Positions 22,340 to 32,809 are shown, numbered from the stretch's first letter. The stretch is 64,000 nucleotides of DNA from Sthenelais limicola (GCA_942159475.1 OW804094.1:11436386-11500385); one strand, 5' to 3'. Numbers and translations: made by a program. Notes: a model not told the origin generated them from the sequence alone.

Positions 22340-23498
22340 AAAAAAAAACCAACACAAAGAGAAAGTCAGGAGGAACATGACGGAGCAGTAGAGAAACCCA
22401 GGTCAGTCAGTTCTACCACAATCCATGACCCCCCGCAGTTGGCCCCAAAGGTACCACAGAAGGGCCCGGTCTTGTCCATGATCCCAGAAGTGATTCCTCC
22501 AAAAGTGGAGCCGAACGTGGGGCCCCGAGTCTTGGACGAATCCCTGACAGTGGCTGACAAAAAGGTATCTCAGTCTGTAGGGCTCCAGCCCTCTCCAGCC
22601 CATCAGTCCCAACCATTGAGACATCATGTGATGTATACTCCCCCGGATGGCAAGCACCCAGCGGGCCTGTGGACGAGGTGGCCAAGAAGTTTATCTACAC
22701 CCCGCTCCGAGCAGCTGATGCTAAAAGTGCTGAACTCCATGGAAACCGCCACGTCCCAGCAGCCGTCCACTACCACCGGCCCACCTCTAACCATCTCTGG
22801 AGGTCTGGATGTAGACCCTGACAGTTCGTTGGACGAACCCAAACTGGATCGCCCCGGCCTCTCATCCGCATTACCATCGACACTCCACACCCCAATATTC
22901 CAGCTGGGGGTGGGAGCTAAAGCAGAACACATGGAATGGGCGCTGCCTCTGGACCTTACTCCAGGCTCAAAGAAGAGTCTTGAGTCCTTAAAGACAGCCG
23001 GAGAGAAGGCATTCGACCCTGAGAAGGCAGTGCAAGACCTGACCCTGGGCCCCAAGGGGGACGAGAAGGACGAACCGCCACCAGAGAAGGGGAAGGCAGG
23101 AGCCAATAACAAGAACAGAAGGACGACCCCACCCCCTCGAAGGGAAGAGAAGTCGTACTCCATTGCTGTCTGGGTCGGTGTTTGACCCCCGTGTGGAGCT
23201 ACCCGTCCCTGCAGAAATGTGGGTTCCACCAACCGTGACGATGAGTGACTGGCGCCAGCAATGGGACGTATCGGACCAGGGAGGAATCTGGACAGTCAAG
23301 TACAGAAGGTCATTCGTCTGGAGGGGCAATGTTGGGTCGAACGTCCCTAACCCCGAGCTGTCAGTGGAGCTCCCAGAGATAGCATCCCATCCCATTCAAA
23401 TGGTAAGAGAAAGGCTCATCCGCACCGAACTAGAACCTGGCCTCATCAAATTCGTCCAGACGGTATGGAAGACTCACCATCAGGAGGAGGAAGATTAG
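22340..23498 (+). pseudogene. 3'-terminal ORF of an older LTR element, one frameshift
   Basis: Open for about 280 codons (to 23,185), then continued in another frame to 23,498. The switch near 23,150 looks like a single frameshift. Composition is Pro, Glu, Lys and Ser rich. It has no RT, integrase, protease or envelope signature, no signal peptide and no membrane segment. The end contains SDWRQQWDVSDQGG and IWTVKYRRSFVW, which I do not recognise. It lies immediately before a polypurine tract and LTR, the same place as the unexplained third ORF in the complete gypsy element at 59-61 kb. I find no clear sequence similarity between the two by eye. Confidence 0.45.
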
Positions 23499-23696
23499 TC
23501 AAGAGGAGAAAAGTGACCAGATATCTCGCGTTATAGACTGATGTTATAGTGTAGCTGTTGAACTTTGTGTTACTAAGGTTGAAAACCAGATTGCCTTGAA
23601 TTGGAGTAGAAAAAGTTACTAGATGTTTACAAGCTGTGTTGCGATCGCTGTGGGGTTATAACTTTTTAATTGTAATTTTGGGGTCCAAAATTTATT

Positions 23697-24031
23697 AAGG
23701 GGAGGGTATTGTTGTAGTTGGGGTTGGGAGGTGGTGGACGAACGATGTATTGGGGTACGTTCGCCCACCGCCTGGGGCGCTAGGGTCTTGCGTTGTGAGC
23801 AAGGACGGGTCCATGGGGGGAGGGAGTATAAATAGGGGTGGGATTTCAGGGTAAGGGCAGTTGGAGCCCAGGCAGGGTACGCGGTAGACCTCCCCAGATT
23901 GATAGCAGAGTAAATAAACGAGCCAAGATTGCCAACTCAACCTTTTGCTTTGTGTCTACATTCTTCGGAGACAGACGCCAACCGGCCCTGCTGGGCAGAT
24001 CCCCATCCAACTCCATTTAATTAACAATACA
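23697..24031 (+). mobile_element. Polypurine tract and solitary LTR of an older element
   Basis: A PPT (aaggggaggg, 23,697-23,706) is followed by tgttgtag at 23,710, a typical LTR start. Inside lie a TATA box (tataaata, 23,827) and a poly(A) signal (aataaa, 23,913) in the right order for U3-R-U5. The likely end is acaataca at 24,031. About 11 bases on, tggtgcgatccccac (24,043) looks like a primer-binding site, which would make this an LTR with internal sequence on both sides. No partner LTR is in the window. Confidence 0.55.
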
Positions 24032-24476
24032 GAAGTCCTAGGTGGTGCGATCCCCACACAAGGAGGATATAACTTCTGCTAGGTCCCAACTCCCATAGTA
24101 AGTAATAGCTTCCCACATTTAAATATCGATTGAGACGAGCTGAGATGAGCGAGAAAAACCAAGACCAACTGAGACGAACTTGGACGAGGCTGGACGAACG
24201 AATTGACAACCATAAGAATCATGTTCTCCACTAATTTATTTAACCGATCTTCCGAAACAATTGATGGCGACAACAATATATATATAACAAAGCCAACTTG
24301 TTTTTTATCTCAGTGAAAACATTCATTAGAGTAACTTAAAGCCATCAAGATTGCAATTTTCAGCCATTGTTGGTGGTGTTTTAGGGCAATTTTCAGCCAT
24401 TGCAATAGTGCTTTAAAGTTTGCCTTTGAGATGAAGTGTTTGACTTCTATATGTTCTTGCTTTTTTGGTTTCTTGC
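24032..24476. other. Non-coding after the old LTR
   Basis: Contains the possible primer-binding site at 24,043, an imperfect gagacgagctgagatgagcg repeat near 24,130-24,200 and a short direct repeat (gcaattttcagccattg, near 24,352 and 24,387). No gene seen. Confidence 0.35.
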
Positions 24477-25108
24477 ATGGATGATTCCAACTTCTCAACA
24501 ATCAAACTACCACCCCCTGCAGAATCTGATGTTGTTAATGTTGAAGCTGGACAATCAGTTATGAAGAGGATGAATGCATGAGTATCTGTGCAGTGGATAG
24601 AACTCAATTCATATATAAACCAATGATGAAGTGCTCATTTGAGGATTGCCCTTTTAGGACTGAAAGACATAAAGCTATGGATCGTGACACCTACTTAAAC
24701 ATTACCAATATGCACATGAGTGTAATGCAAATTTAAAGTATTATGTTCAGTTACAGTGTGTGGTAAATCCTTTCAATCGATGACAGTGAGAGTTGCTTTA
24801 CGCCCTTATCAACACTTTGAAGTGTTATATCAAGGGCGGGAGAGCTGAGAGGGAGGCAGTTTATGATCATACCTAGGAAATAAGAGATAAGTAGGGAGAG
24901 AGAGACAGAGAAAAGAGACAGAAAGCATCAATCGATGAGAAGGGTAATATCCCACATAAAAAGTCAACACAAAGCATTTTACAATGGCCATCATGGACAT
25001 CGTGAGTTCCTTGATCAGAATGTTAAGAAGCAAATAGACCATGGTGAACTGTTTGCACAGGTTTATGAGAGTGAAAAGGTTGGTAAAATGAATAACCCTC
25101 AACAGTAA
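24477..25108 (+). pseudogene. C2H2 zinc-finger protein fragment split by a SINE
   Basis: Starts with an ATG at 24,477 (MDDSNFSTIKLPPP). One frameshift near 24,550 leads into KCSFEDCPFRTERHKAM, a C-x4-C pair with following His. Just before the SINE comes VCGKSFQSM, and just after it HIKSQHKAF and a short C-terminal tail ending at TAA near 25,108. With the insertion disregarded, the pieces lie on either side of one finger. I infer a small zinc-finger gene of transposon or host origin, now broken. Confidence 0.5.
24784..24927 (+). mobile_element. SINE copy 6, inside a zinc-finger frame
   Basis: Shortened at both ends (no GAGT run, no tail module), but the hairpin and AG-rich body are intact. 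The 11-bp target-site duplication tcaatcgatga is perfect (24,773-24,783 and 24,928-24,938). Confidence 0.85.
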
Positions 25109-25857
25109 AATGAGGTAGATGAAACCAACTTCTGTTAAACATTACAAAAATGCAACTAGATTTTTAATCATTCACACATATTTTAATGAGGTGTAGATTT
25201 TAATGAGGAATAAATTGCACAAAACAATAATCTCTAGGACATAATCCATTCTTATTGCTAGTATGTATTTCACACTTTTTTATGCAGCTTGACAGAACTA
25301 CATGTTTTTTAAAAGTTTTATTTCATACATTCAATAACTATAGTGTATTGAACTAATTAAGAGTGTTGTTTGTCAATCAGACTTAATTAACAGACAGTGG
25401 CTTTCCATTTATCTCATGTAGCTCTTTAGCACGCTGGGTGAAAGAAATCTTAACCAGTAGTGGGGTAGATGTGCAGGCTTTTACAGCCCACAGTACGCAG
25501 TCAGCATCATTTTCCAAATTGAGTTCTTTAAACGTCCCAGTTGGGGAAATGCTCAAAAGAGGATGTTGGTCTTTTGAATCAACATTTACCAAGTTTTAAA
25601 AGAACCAATTTATTCATCAAAAGACGTTGCTCATGTTTTGTTAAAAGGAGCAAAGAAACACCGATTGTTATTGTTATGTCGAAAGACGTTGTAGCCCATG
25701 TTACTGAGAAGGTTTGGTTTGGTTTGGTTAGTTTCACCTCCGCTAATAGTAATTAAAAGTTAGCAGATATACTGTGGTTTCATTATTTTATTCTGTGAAA
25801 TTCCCTATTTCATGAAACAGGGTTTGGCCTGACAAAGTCAGGCTTCATTTAGGTTAC
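25109..25857. other. No supported gene
   Basis: A 69-codon minus-strand frame (25,383-25,592) looks mildly protein-like (DADCVLWAVKACTSTPLLVKI) but has no recognisable domain or splice support. A ggtttggtttggtttgg array lies near 25,710. Confidence 0.3.
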
Positions 25858-26330
25858 CTAAATTTTGTCATACAATTTGGTTTCCCGTAGGAAATCAAGA
25901 ATATTTTTGTTCCCAGATTCCCAGAAAATACTCTGCATTGTCCTGCGATTTTGCAGGAATTTTATTCTGCTTCTCTTGGTTGCCTGACAATGTATTAAGA
26001 GATGCTCTACACTCAGTTGAGTGTTGGTTGTCTGACATACAGGAGCCACTTCACCTTATAGAAGGTGCCTGTGAGTCAGTTTAGTGTGACCGGTACGAAG
26101 ACGGGTCAGTATCACCTGTTCGGGTCTTGTCAGGTTATCATCTTTGAATTTTGGTGTGATTGATGGTGTGATTGCTCGCAGCTTGTTACTATTAACACCA
26201 TTCCATGTGCGCTGCCAGCTACGTTTGACATGTGCCTGCGCCACAGGTACAATGTCTGTGTATGGCATTTGGTCAGCCCCAACAGGGCGCCTTAATGCAT
26301 TTTTGGCTGCAATGTCTGCTGCGGGCTAAA
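25858..26330 (-). pseudogene. Non-LTR retrotransposon C-terminal RNase H region
   Basis: The minus-strand frame begins within AADIAAKNALRRP, the last RNase H motif (GNExADxxAK type) of I/Jockey-like elements. It continues through WQRTWNG and EQVILTRLRTGHTKLTHRHLL, the conserved C-terminal LxRLRxGHTxLTH motif. After a stop at 26,053-26,055 the same frame goes on with VEHLLIHCQATKRSR, the usual zinc-binding C-x-H-C tail. Truncated upstream. It would belong to the second ORF of a LINE. Confidence 0.7.
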
Positions 26331-26442
26331 TACTTTGATTGTTATTGTTATGGAATGTTACCATAGACTGTCTGTATTTTTGGGGAAATACGAAATGTTA
26401 CAGTGGTAATAAATTCTAAAATTGAGAAAATTGTGTTCAATT

Positions 26443-26648
26443 GTGAGTGAGTGAGTGAGATTGGTGGCTTTACGCCCTTATCAACACTTTGAAGTGTTAT
26501 ATCAAGGGCGGGAGAGCTGAGAGGGAGGCAGTTTATGATCATACCCAGGAAATAGAGATAGAGAAGAAGGGAGAGAGAGACAGAGAAAAGAGACAGAAAG
26601 GCCCTTTAAAGGCCCAGGACCAGGCACTTTAAGGTCTTACCCAGAACC
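26443..26648 (+). mobile_element. SINE copy 7, long-tail form
   Basis: GAGT start, perfect hairpin and two tail modules; the first is partly altered (ctttaaaggcccagg). Confidence 0.85.
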
Positions 26649-26664
26649 TGCTTGACTTTTAAAG

Positions 26665-26800
26665 TCTCCCCTATACTTCTGGTCTGGAGACGGAAGATGC
26701 GAAGCATAATCCCCAACTAAACAAACTTACCTTTAGGGTGAAATTTAGTTGAGGTTATGCATTAGCATCATAGTCGGAAGTAAGGGAATACAGGGGCCCA
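26665..26800. repeat. Foldback (inverted-repeat) element, about 130 bp
   Basis: The arm gcataatccccaactaaa near 26,710 is nearly complementary to tttagttgaggttatgc near 26,745. Outer parts (cccctatacttctgg against the complement of ttcccttac..cagggg) also pair imperfectly. Looks like a small MITE or foldback sequence. Target duplications not identified. Confidence 0.45.
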
Positions 26801-26913
26801 CCCACCCTCCCTGAATTCAATTTTGTAATTAAATTCCGTTGAGATTAGGAATATGTAAAGTAATGTTAAAAATTTAGCACTTTACAGGGAACCATTACTC
26901 TTTCGACTACTGA

Positions 26914-27170
26914 GGTTCCCTCACCGTGGCTGGAAAGTGTGACGTCATCCAGACTCGGATAATAATCAATTACAATGGGCAGAAAAGACTTTTTTTAATT
27001 GAAAATGATGTAACAATGGATAAAGTTTATGACAAATTGAAGGAGAAATTCAATGTTACCGGACCAATTGATCTCCTTGTTATGTTCATCGACAGCCTCA
27101 TCACATTTGATGAAGATGTTGCAGTACTGAGCTTTTTTTGAGAGATGCAGACCATTATGTGGTCAACAAA
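26914..27170 (+). CDS. Candidate exon with a beta-grasp-like frame
   Basis: Open from after a stop at 26,911-26,913 to 27,141, then resuming after TGA (DADHYVVNKEKVNEG). No ATG opens it; the first codon often taken as start is a GTG. The pattern TRIIINYNGQKRLFLIENDV then MDKVYDKLKEKF looks like the first strands and helix of a PB1 or ubiquitin-like fold. An internal TGA in a run of T suggests a recent frame break. Parent gene not recognised. Confidence 0.35.
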
Positions 27171-27323
27171 GAGAAAGTAAATGAAGGCACTCCAACCATC
27201 AAAGATCAAGCAGGAAGCCAAACCCTTTAAATGCCCCCTCTCACTCCAGCCTCCAATGATCACAAAGGGAGTCACTGCCTTACAATGCTGTGTCTCACTC
27301 CAGCCTTTAAAAATCAAGCAGGA

Positions 27324-27499
27324 GTGAGTGAGTGAGATTGGTTGCTTTACGCCCTTATCAACACATTTAATATGGTTATATCAAGAGCGGGAGAGCTGAG
27401 AGGGAGGCAGTTTATGATCTTACCCAGGAAATAGAGATAGAAGGGAGAGAGACAGATAAAAGAGACAGAAAGGCATTTTTTGGTCATACCCAGGACCAG
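27324..27499 (+). mobile_element. SINE copy 8
   Basis: Hairpin present with a changed loop (caacacatttaatatggtt), shortened AG body, single tail module. Flanked by the 12-bp duplication aatcaagcagga (27,312-27,323 and 27,500-27,511). Confidence 0.85.
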
Positions 27500-27889
27500 A
27501 ATCAAGCAGGAAGGCACAATGCCCTCCCCACTCACCACAACCAGGTAATAGTTAGTTGATCATATTATAGTTTAATGCTACTCGGTATCTATCAGACTTT
27601 ATGACTTGTACTAGAAATCAAGGTAATTAGACTGATGATAACATCCTTTCTCTTCAGGCTTCATGCTTATGGTGTGCGTTTTCATCATAATGATATTGTA
27701 TCATCAGATATGAAAAATATCGCTTCAAAAAGTCAGGAAAACCACTTTTCTAACAACCAGTTTTTCAAAATAAGGTGTTGCCAACAACCAAGACGTAATA
27801 TTTGTTCAACCCTGATCATAGTGAAAATAGAAAACTCATTCTCTATCCTTTGTGTACTTGGGGGTAATGTTATTATTTATATCACAGAA

Positions 27890-28447
27890 TTTATATCACA
27901 TGTAGATCACACTCGCAACAAGAAAGATTGTGGAAGCCACCTCCCCCCTCCCTCCAAGAGCGCCTCCCCCAAGGAGAATGACCAGGTATTCGCTTCCCTC
28001 CCCCAAACCAACCATTACTATCCCGGAAGAAGATATAAAATACCCAGAGAAAGAAGTCATCCCCCGCACAGAGTACATTATAATTAGGGACATGTCCTTC
28101 CTCAGCATTACTAAAGATACCAGTCCGGATGAATAAATGGTGGACCTCCAACCAGCCCCCAGTCCCATCCCAGACACCCCCAATCCGATATGGACCAGAA
28201 GAAGACCGAAACCCCTCAGCCTTCAACACCAAAGCATCCAAAGACGGAACAAGAACAGGAGGACGCTGAGAAACCCTCTTCAGGCCCCCCCCCCCCCCCT
28301 TCAGGCCCTCCCCCCCCCCCCACCCCTGACCAATTAATGCATCGGTTTCATTCTTTCATTATAGGTCTCCAAAACGAAATGAAAAAAAACGCTAAGGTTA
28401 TCGCAACAGAGACTTGCCCTGCCTTGGATCAGCAGCCACTCAGGTAA
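27890..28447 (+). pseudogene. Pro-rich degenerate coding segment
   Basis: Plus-strand frames overlap here: one through KPTITIPEEDIKYPEKE to a stop at 28,134-28,136, then in the same frame to about 28,337; another from ATG 28,190 with KKTETPQPSTPKHPK and two poly-Pro blocks, ending at 28,447. The poly-C runs (28,287-28,320) are likely sites of slippage that broke the frame. After them comes LMHRFHSFIIGLQNEMKKN, helical and protein-like. It probably forms the 5' part of the gene whose next exons are 28,483-28,645 and 28,897-29,110. Confidence 0.4.
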
Positions 28448-28482
28448 TTTCAACGCTATCACCGTCCCCTTCTACATCCCAG

Positions 28483-28645
28483 AAGCTGGCATGCCACCAG
28501 GAGCACCGAGAGCTTAAATCAAAAGTGGTCAAAGTATATAAGGCAGGCAATAACTTCAAGACCTGTGCCCGTTTCAAAGGACTTCTTGTGTGGCAGACTG
28601 GCAAGTTAAAAGATGAACTCCTGGCAGACATAAGGCCTATGTTTG
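28483..28645 (+). CDS. Exon preceding the IQT-repeat exon
   Basis: Follows an acceptor (acatcccag) or may be open further upstream, and ends at a GTAAGT donor. It encodes KLACHQEHRELKSKVVK, FKTCARFKGLLVWQ and ELLADIRPMFG. Ends in phase 1, matching the next exon at 28,897 exactly. No domain recognised. Confidence 0.45.
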
Positions 28646-28896
28646 GTAAGTGATGTTTATGGCTTCAAATGAGTATCTATGTATGTAAATGGGTTTAGAT
28701 GGTTCTCAGTTGAGGATATTCACATGGCCCATGGGTATGTGTGAGGTACATTATCCAGCCAAAATACTTTGCAGTTGAATTTGGCCATGTAGGCGGCCTT
28801 TATTCTCACATTTGCAATTCAGTTATATATATATCCTTCTATAAGCATGACCAATATAACTTATTTTCAGCTGATTACACTGTATTAAAAAAATAG

Positions 28897-29110
28897 GTTC
28901 TGAAAAGGGGGAGCACATTGGAATACAGATTGACAAAATTCCCCTAGAGTTTGGAAAGGTGCAGTGCACTGGAATACAGACCGACGTATTTCCAACAGAG
29001 TCTGGAAAGGTGGAGCACACTGGAAAGCAGACTGACAAATTACCCATAGGGTCTGGAAAGGTGGAGCACTTCAAAATACAGACTGACAAGTTTCCCCCAG
29101 AAATTCTGCT
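28897..29110 (+). CDS. Exon with four 17-residue repeats bearing GIQTD-type motifs
   Basis: After a tag acceptor (28,894-28,896) the phase-1 frame carries four in-phase repeats of 51 bp starting at 28,920, 28,971, 29,022 and 29,073. Their cores are GIQID, GIQTD, GKQTD and KIQTD, each followed by a Pro and then SGKVEH-like residues. Such short motifs resemble the GIQVD/TQT anchors bound by the dynein light chain LC8, and regular spacing is typical of multivalent LC8 partners. The exon ends at GTGAGT or at the TGA just after it. About 530 bp downstream a frame with two more similar motifs occurs. The protein is otherwise unknown. Confidence 0.45.
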
Positions 29111-29389
29111 GTGAGTGAATTGATGAAGGAGGTGAAGAGTAAGTACATGGATGTATTGTGGCGCTGATATAAGCTTGAATTTAAAATTCTTAATAGAATT
29201 TACAATAATTCCATGTTAATTTTTTTTCTGTTATGGTATCACCTGCCCCAAAAGTTATAATTTTTCCTTTATATCTACCATAAATAGTTGTATGTTCGTA
29301 TTGATACTTGACCACACTTAGAGCAATTATCATATCATTGTAATAAAATGTAATAAATTGAGTAAAATATGTAGGAGATTTGTTGGCAG

Positions 29390-29563
29390 GGTCTAGTGGC
29401 AAAAATCCTGGGTAAAAGTGTGCATGACTTCCCGTTTGAAGAACGTTGCTTCTCAATTATGATGGAAAGGGTTGGCCAAGATGTGGTATTTGCGGATTTC
29501 AACTCCGTATTACCCATTTTCATGATGGAGCTTCCAAACAAGTGCTCACAATTTCCAAACTGG
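29390..29563 (+). CDS. Candidate exon, 58 codons, phase 0
   Basis: Acceptor ttggcag before it and donor GTAAGC after it. It encodes GLVAKILGKSVHDFPFEERC then a hydrophobic segment, MERVGQDVVFADFNSVLP. No family recognised. It does not join in frame to 29,637 onward, so it may belong to another transcript or an exon is missing. Confidence 0.35.
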
Positions 29564-29637
29564 GTAAGCCGTTTTTGGCTTTTAATTTTGGATCATCTTA
29601 ATGTTATATTCTGGTTAAATAATAGATAAATAATTAG

Positions 29638-30065
29638 TGGCAGAAAATCAAGTACAAACATCAGAAGAAATCCAAAAGAATGAGGATAAGATAGTGGAGG
29701 AAAATCAAATACAAACATCAGAAGAAATCCCAGAAAATATGGCTAAAAAGCAAAATTCAGCAATCCTCCTGGATAAAGATATTGCTGTTGGGGAATATGT
29801 AGCTGTTATGTACAGAACAAAATATTACTTGGCCACTGTTGAGAAAAAGTATAAATGCGGAAGATATCTCATCAAGTATATGCAGAAATATCTGCTCTGG
29901 AAATGACAGGAATGAGAGTGGGATCACTGTTCTCTGAACACTGTTCAGTTAGTATTCCGAGAAAATTTAGCAAAAATTATCAGCTGAGTGAAGAAGATCA
30001 GGCTAAAATCACTGAGAAATACAAAATCACTGAGAAATACAAAAAGTACATATGGAAAATTAGGT
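29638..30065 (+). pseudogene. Degenerate coding segment with QVQTSEEI repeats and a Tudor/SH3-like end
   Basis: The frame to 29,906 holds two copies of NQ[VI]QTSEEI spaced by 20 residues, echoing the IQT motifs 0.6 kb upstream. Then come VGEYVAVMYRTKYYLATVEK and YLIKYMQKYLLWK, the pattern of a small barrel (VGDxVAVxYxxxxYxGxV) often found at the C end of transposon-derived proteins. A stop follows, and a second frame (from about 29,855) continues with SVSIPRKFSKNYQLSEEDQ. I infer one protein with a frameshift near 29,900. Confidence 0.4.
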
Positions 30066-30069
30066 GACA

Positions 30070-30656
30070 TAACAAAGCCTCAACAAAAAAGGCCTAACAA
30101 CAAAAAGCCAGTAGTAGATTTCAACATTACCTTTGTGCATGATGAATAATCTTCAGTCTCTTCAGAGATAAACCTTTAAATCAATTTAAGTTTTGAAATG
30201 AGATTGCATTTAATCAAAAAGAGTTGGGAAGAGCTGACATATCTTTGATATGGCTACCATTGTTGATACCCATACAGAAATGAAAAGTTAATAGACCAGT
30301 AATTACAGATCAATAGCCCAGTTTTTCTGGGTATCAATAGCCCAGTTTTTCTGGGTATTGATCCCAATCCCAATTTACATAAGCTGGTCCATTGCCGTTC
30401 AGTTGAACATAAACTTATTCGAAAGTCTGCCATTGCCGTTCCATTGAACATAGATTTATTCGAAAGTCTGCCATTGCCGTTCCATTGAACATAGACTTCA
30501 TTGAACAAACTTATTCCAAAGTCTGCCATTGCCGGGTTATTGAACATTACACAGACACTAATAACATCACAGAAGTGTGTGCACACACATCTTTGGAGCC
30601 AAGTTCAACTGTCATTCAATAAGCAACTTGATAAACTTGGATAAAATTGTATTGTG
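30070..30656. repeat. Non-coding, with 41-bp and 25-bp tandem repeats
   Basis: The word ccattgccg recurs at 30,389, 30,430, 30,471 and 30,526, giving a 41-bp unit with one insertion. Just before, atagcccagtttttctgggt occurs twice, 25 bp apart, near 30,312 and 30,337. No gene seen. Confidence 0.75.
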
Positions 30657-30669
30657 CTGAGGATCTGAG

Positions 30670-30879
30670 TGAGTGAGTGAGTGAGATTGGTTGCTTTACG
30701 CCCTTATCAACACTTTGAAGTGTTATATCAAGGGCGGGAGAGCTGAGAGGGAGGCAGTTTATGATCATACCCAGGAAACAGAGATAGAGAAGAAGGGAGA
30801 GAGAGACAGAGAAAAGAGACAGAAAGGTACTTTAAGGTCCCACCCAGGACCAGGCACTTTAAGGTCTTACCCAGGACCA
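30670..30879 (+). mobile_element. SINE copy 9, long-tail form
   Basis: Perfect hairpin, AG body and two tail modules. Flanked by the 13-bp duplication ctgaggatctgag (30,657-30,669 and 30,880-30,892). Confidence 0.9.
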
Positions 30880-30892
30880 CTGAGGATCTGAG

Positions 30893-31960
30893 ACTGCTCA
30901 AGTTAGCAATGGTTTACATATGTACAGTGACACATGTAAAGTTACATCCAGGTTGGCTGGTCATTTGGATTACATATTGAAGCTGATTTGAATTCAGTAC
31001 AACAGGGAACTAGCTACAGCGGTAGGTATATGGCTACTATAGATTGGTAATGATAGACGTGACCCTAAAACTTGTGAAAACCTCCTCCTAAAATCAGTTT
31101 TTTAATTATATTTTTTTAAATAATAAGCGTTAAGTGATGACTGACATGTCATTTTAATGAGAATAAAAAATGCTTTTCACTGATCTTTCGGCTCAATTCC
31201 CGATATTAGTTTCTGAAAAAAAGCAATAAGAATCGTCAAAAGCCTTCATGTTTTCCTTTTTGCTGGCTCCGCAACCTCTCCTAACAACTTTATGTCAAGT
31301 TTAAATGTTAGTTCAGAAGTAAGCTAGCCTTCTAGGGTCACCATGAAAGTATAAACAAAGACAGAAATATCTGCTCGTCATCCATAACTGTTGGGGATCC
31401 TTGTCTGTGTGTCTTTCCTCTTACATCATCGTAACAAAGAGGTCAAGCTCATCTGCATATTGCAACCTATTTTCAACTTCCCACCACAGAAAACCTGGTT
31501 ATCTGCTGTCAAGTATGAACTGACAGGACGTGTGATTTCCGGACATTAAAGTTCTGACTACAAATCTCTCTATAACTATGATGGATATTTGTGTAATAGA
31601 AAAGAAAAAACACAAAAATATGCCTCCATAATATATTATTTCCACCTTTTGGCTTTCGGAATATTTCATGATCTGATCGATCATATTAATGATCATCTCA
31701 TCACTTTACTAATCCTTTGAAATGCTGGCAAATTAAGTGGAATCATTGGTTAATCATTTCAGGATTATTCTATTCAATGTTAGGAATTAATGATATAGGA
31801 TGGTAAATAACATAATGAAATAAGATTTAAGGCTATATTCAGAGGCCTAACATGATTTCTGGTAGCTGTTTTATTATATTGAGAAAAACACCCAGCCTTC
31901 ATAGTAGATCCTATCGCCGATCAGCATAGCTCTATCTATACACCTGGCAGTGGGATCTTT
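30893..31960. other. Non-coding, no gene seen
   Basis: AT-rich, with no convincing exons on either strand. Confidence 0.35.
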
Positions 31961-31971
31961 TCACTGACAAG

Positions 31972-32125
31972 ATGGTAAATAAATGCAGTTATTGTGGCAG
32001 ATCAGGCCATAAATGGCCAACCTGCAAGAAATGACAAGATGACAGGAATAGTCTGAAAAAACGTAACAGCAGGGTAATTCCAGTCCCAGAGCATTTTAAA
32101 AGAAAGAGGGCGGAAAATAACAAAT
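31972..32125 (+). pseudogene. CCHC zinc-knuckle ORF with internal TGA
   Basis: ATG at 31,972 opens CSYCGRSGHKWPTCKK, a C-x2-C-x4-H-x4-C knuckle, then TGA at 32,032. The same frame continues for 30 more codons (DDRNSLKKRN, then FKRKRAENNK) to TAA. The basic tail right after the TGA suggests that one coding exon was broken by a point mutation. Such knuckles end many transposases and Gag proteins; here none of the partner protein is adjacent. Confidence 0.45.
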
Positions 32126-32268
32126 AACTCAGGTGAGTAAGAATCTTATGGCATTAAAAGATTAAAAACGCAATGAATGTTTTAGGGTCCATGTTGGATA
32201 AAATTAAGTTTTATTATCAATGGTCTTCATTTTGTTAGTAAGTAATGGATAATACAGAGATGACAGGT

Positions 32269-32481
32269 GAGTGAGTGAGTGAGATTGGTGGCTTTACGCC
32301 CTTATCAACACTTAGAAGTGTTATATCAAGGGCTGGAGAGCTGAGAGGGAGGCAGTTTATGATCATACCCAGGAAATAGAGATAGAGAAGAAGGGAGAGA
32401 GAGACAGAGAAAAGAGACAGAAAGGCACTTTAAGGTCTTACCCAAGACCAGGCACTTTAAGGTCTTACCCAGGACCATTCC
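32269..32481 (+). mobile_element. SINE copy 10, long-tail form
   Basis: Hairpin slightly altered (caacacttagaagtgtt), two tail modules. Flanked by the 14-bp duplication cagagatgacaggt (32,255-32,268 and 32,482-32,495). Confidence 0.9.
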
Positions 32482-32631
32482 CAGAGATGACAGGTATAAA
32501 AATAAAGATGATGTCTCTCTTTGGAGTATGTAAGCTTTATTTTCAAAACAACATACCTGAAATAAATAACAAGGTCGATAACAAAATGTATTTCTTTTAA
32601 TAATCCCAATAATGACACTGCATAGGCTAGA

Positions 32632-32809
32632 GTGAGTGAGACTGGTTGCTTTACGCCCTTATCAACACATTTAAGATGGTTATATCAAGGGCGGGAGAGC
32701 TGAGAGGGAGGCAGTTTATGATCATACCCAGGAAATAGAGATAGAGAAGAAGGGAGAGAGAGACAGAGAAAAGAAACAGAAAGGCACTTTAAGGTCTTAC
32801 CCAGGACCA
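32632..32809 (+). mobile_element. SINE copy 11
   Basis: Short GAGT start, hairpin with caacacatttaagatgg loop, AG-rich body and a single tail module. Same loop subtype as copies 4 and 8. Confidence 0.8.
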
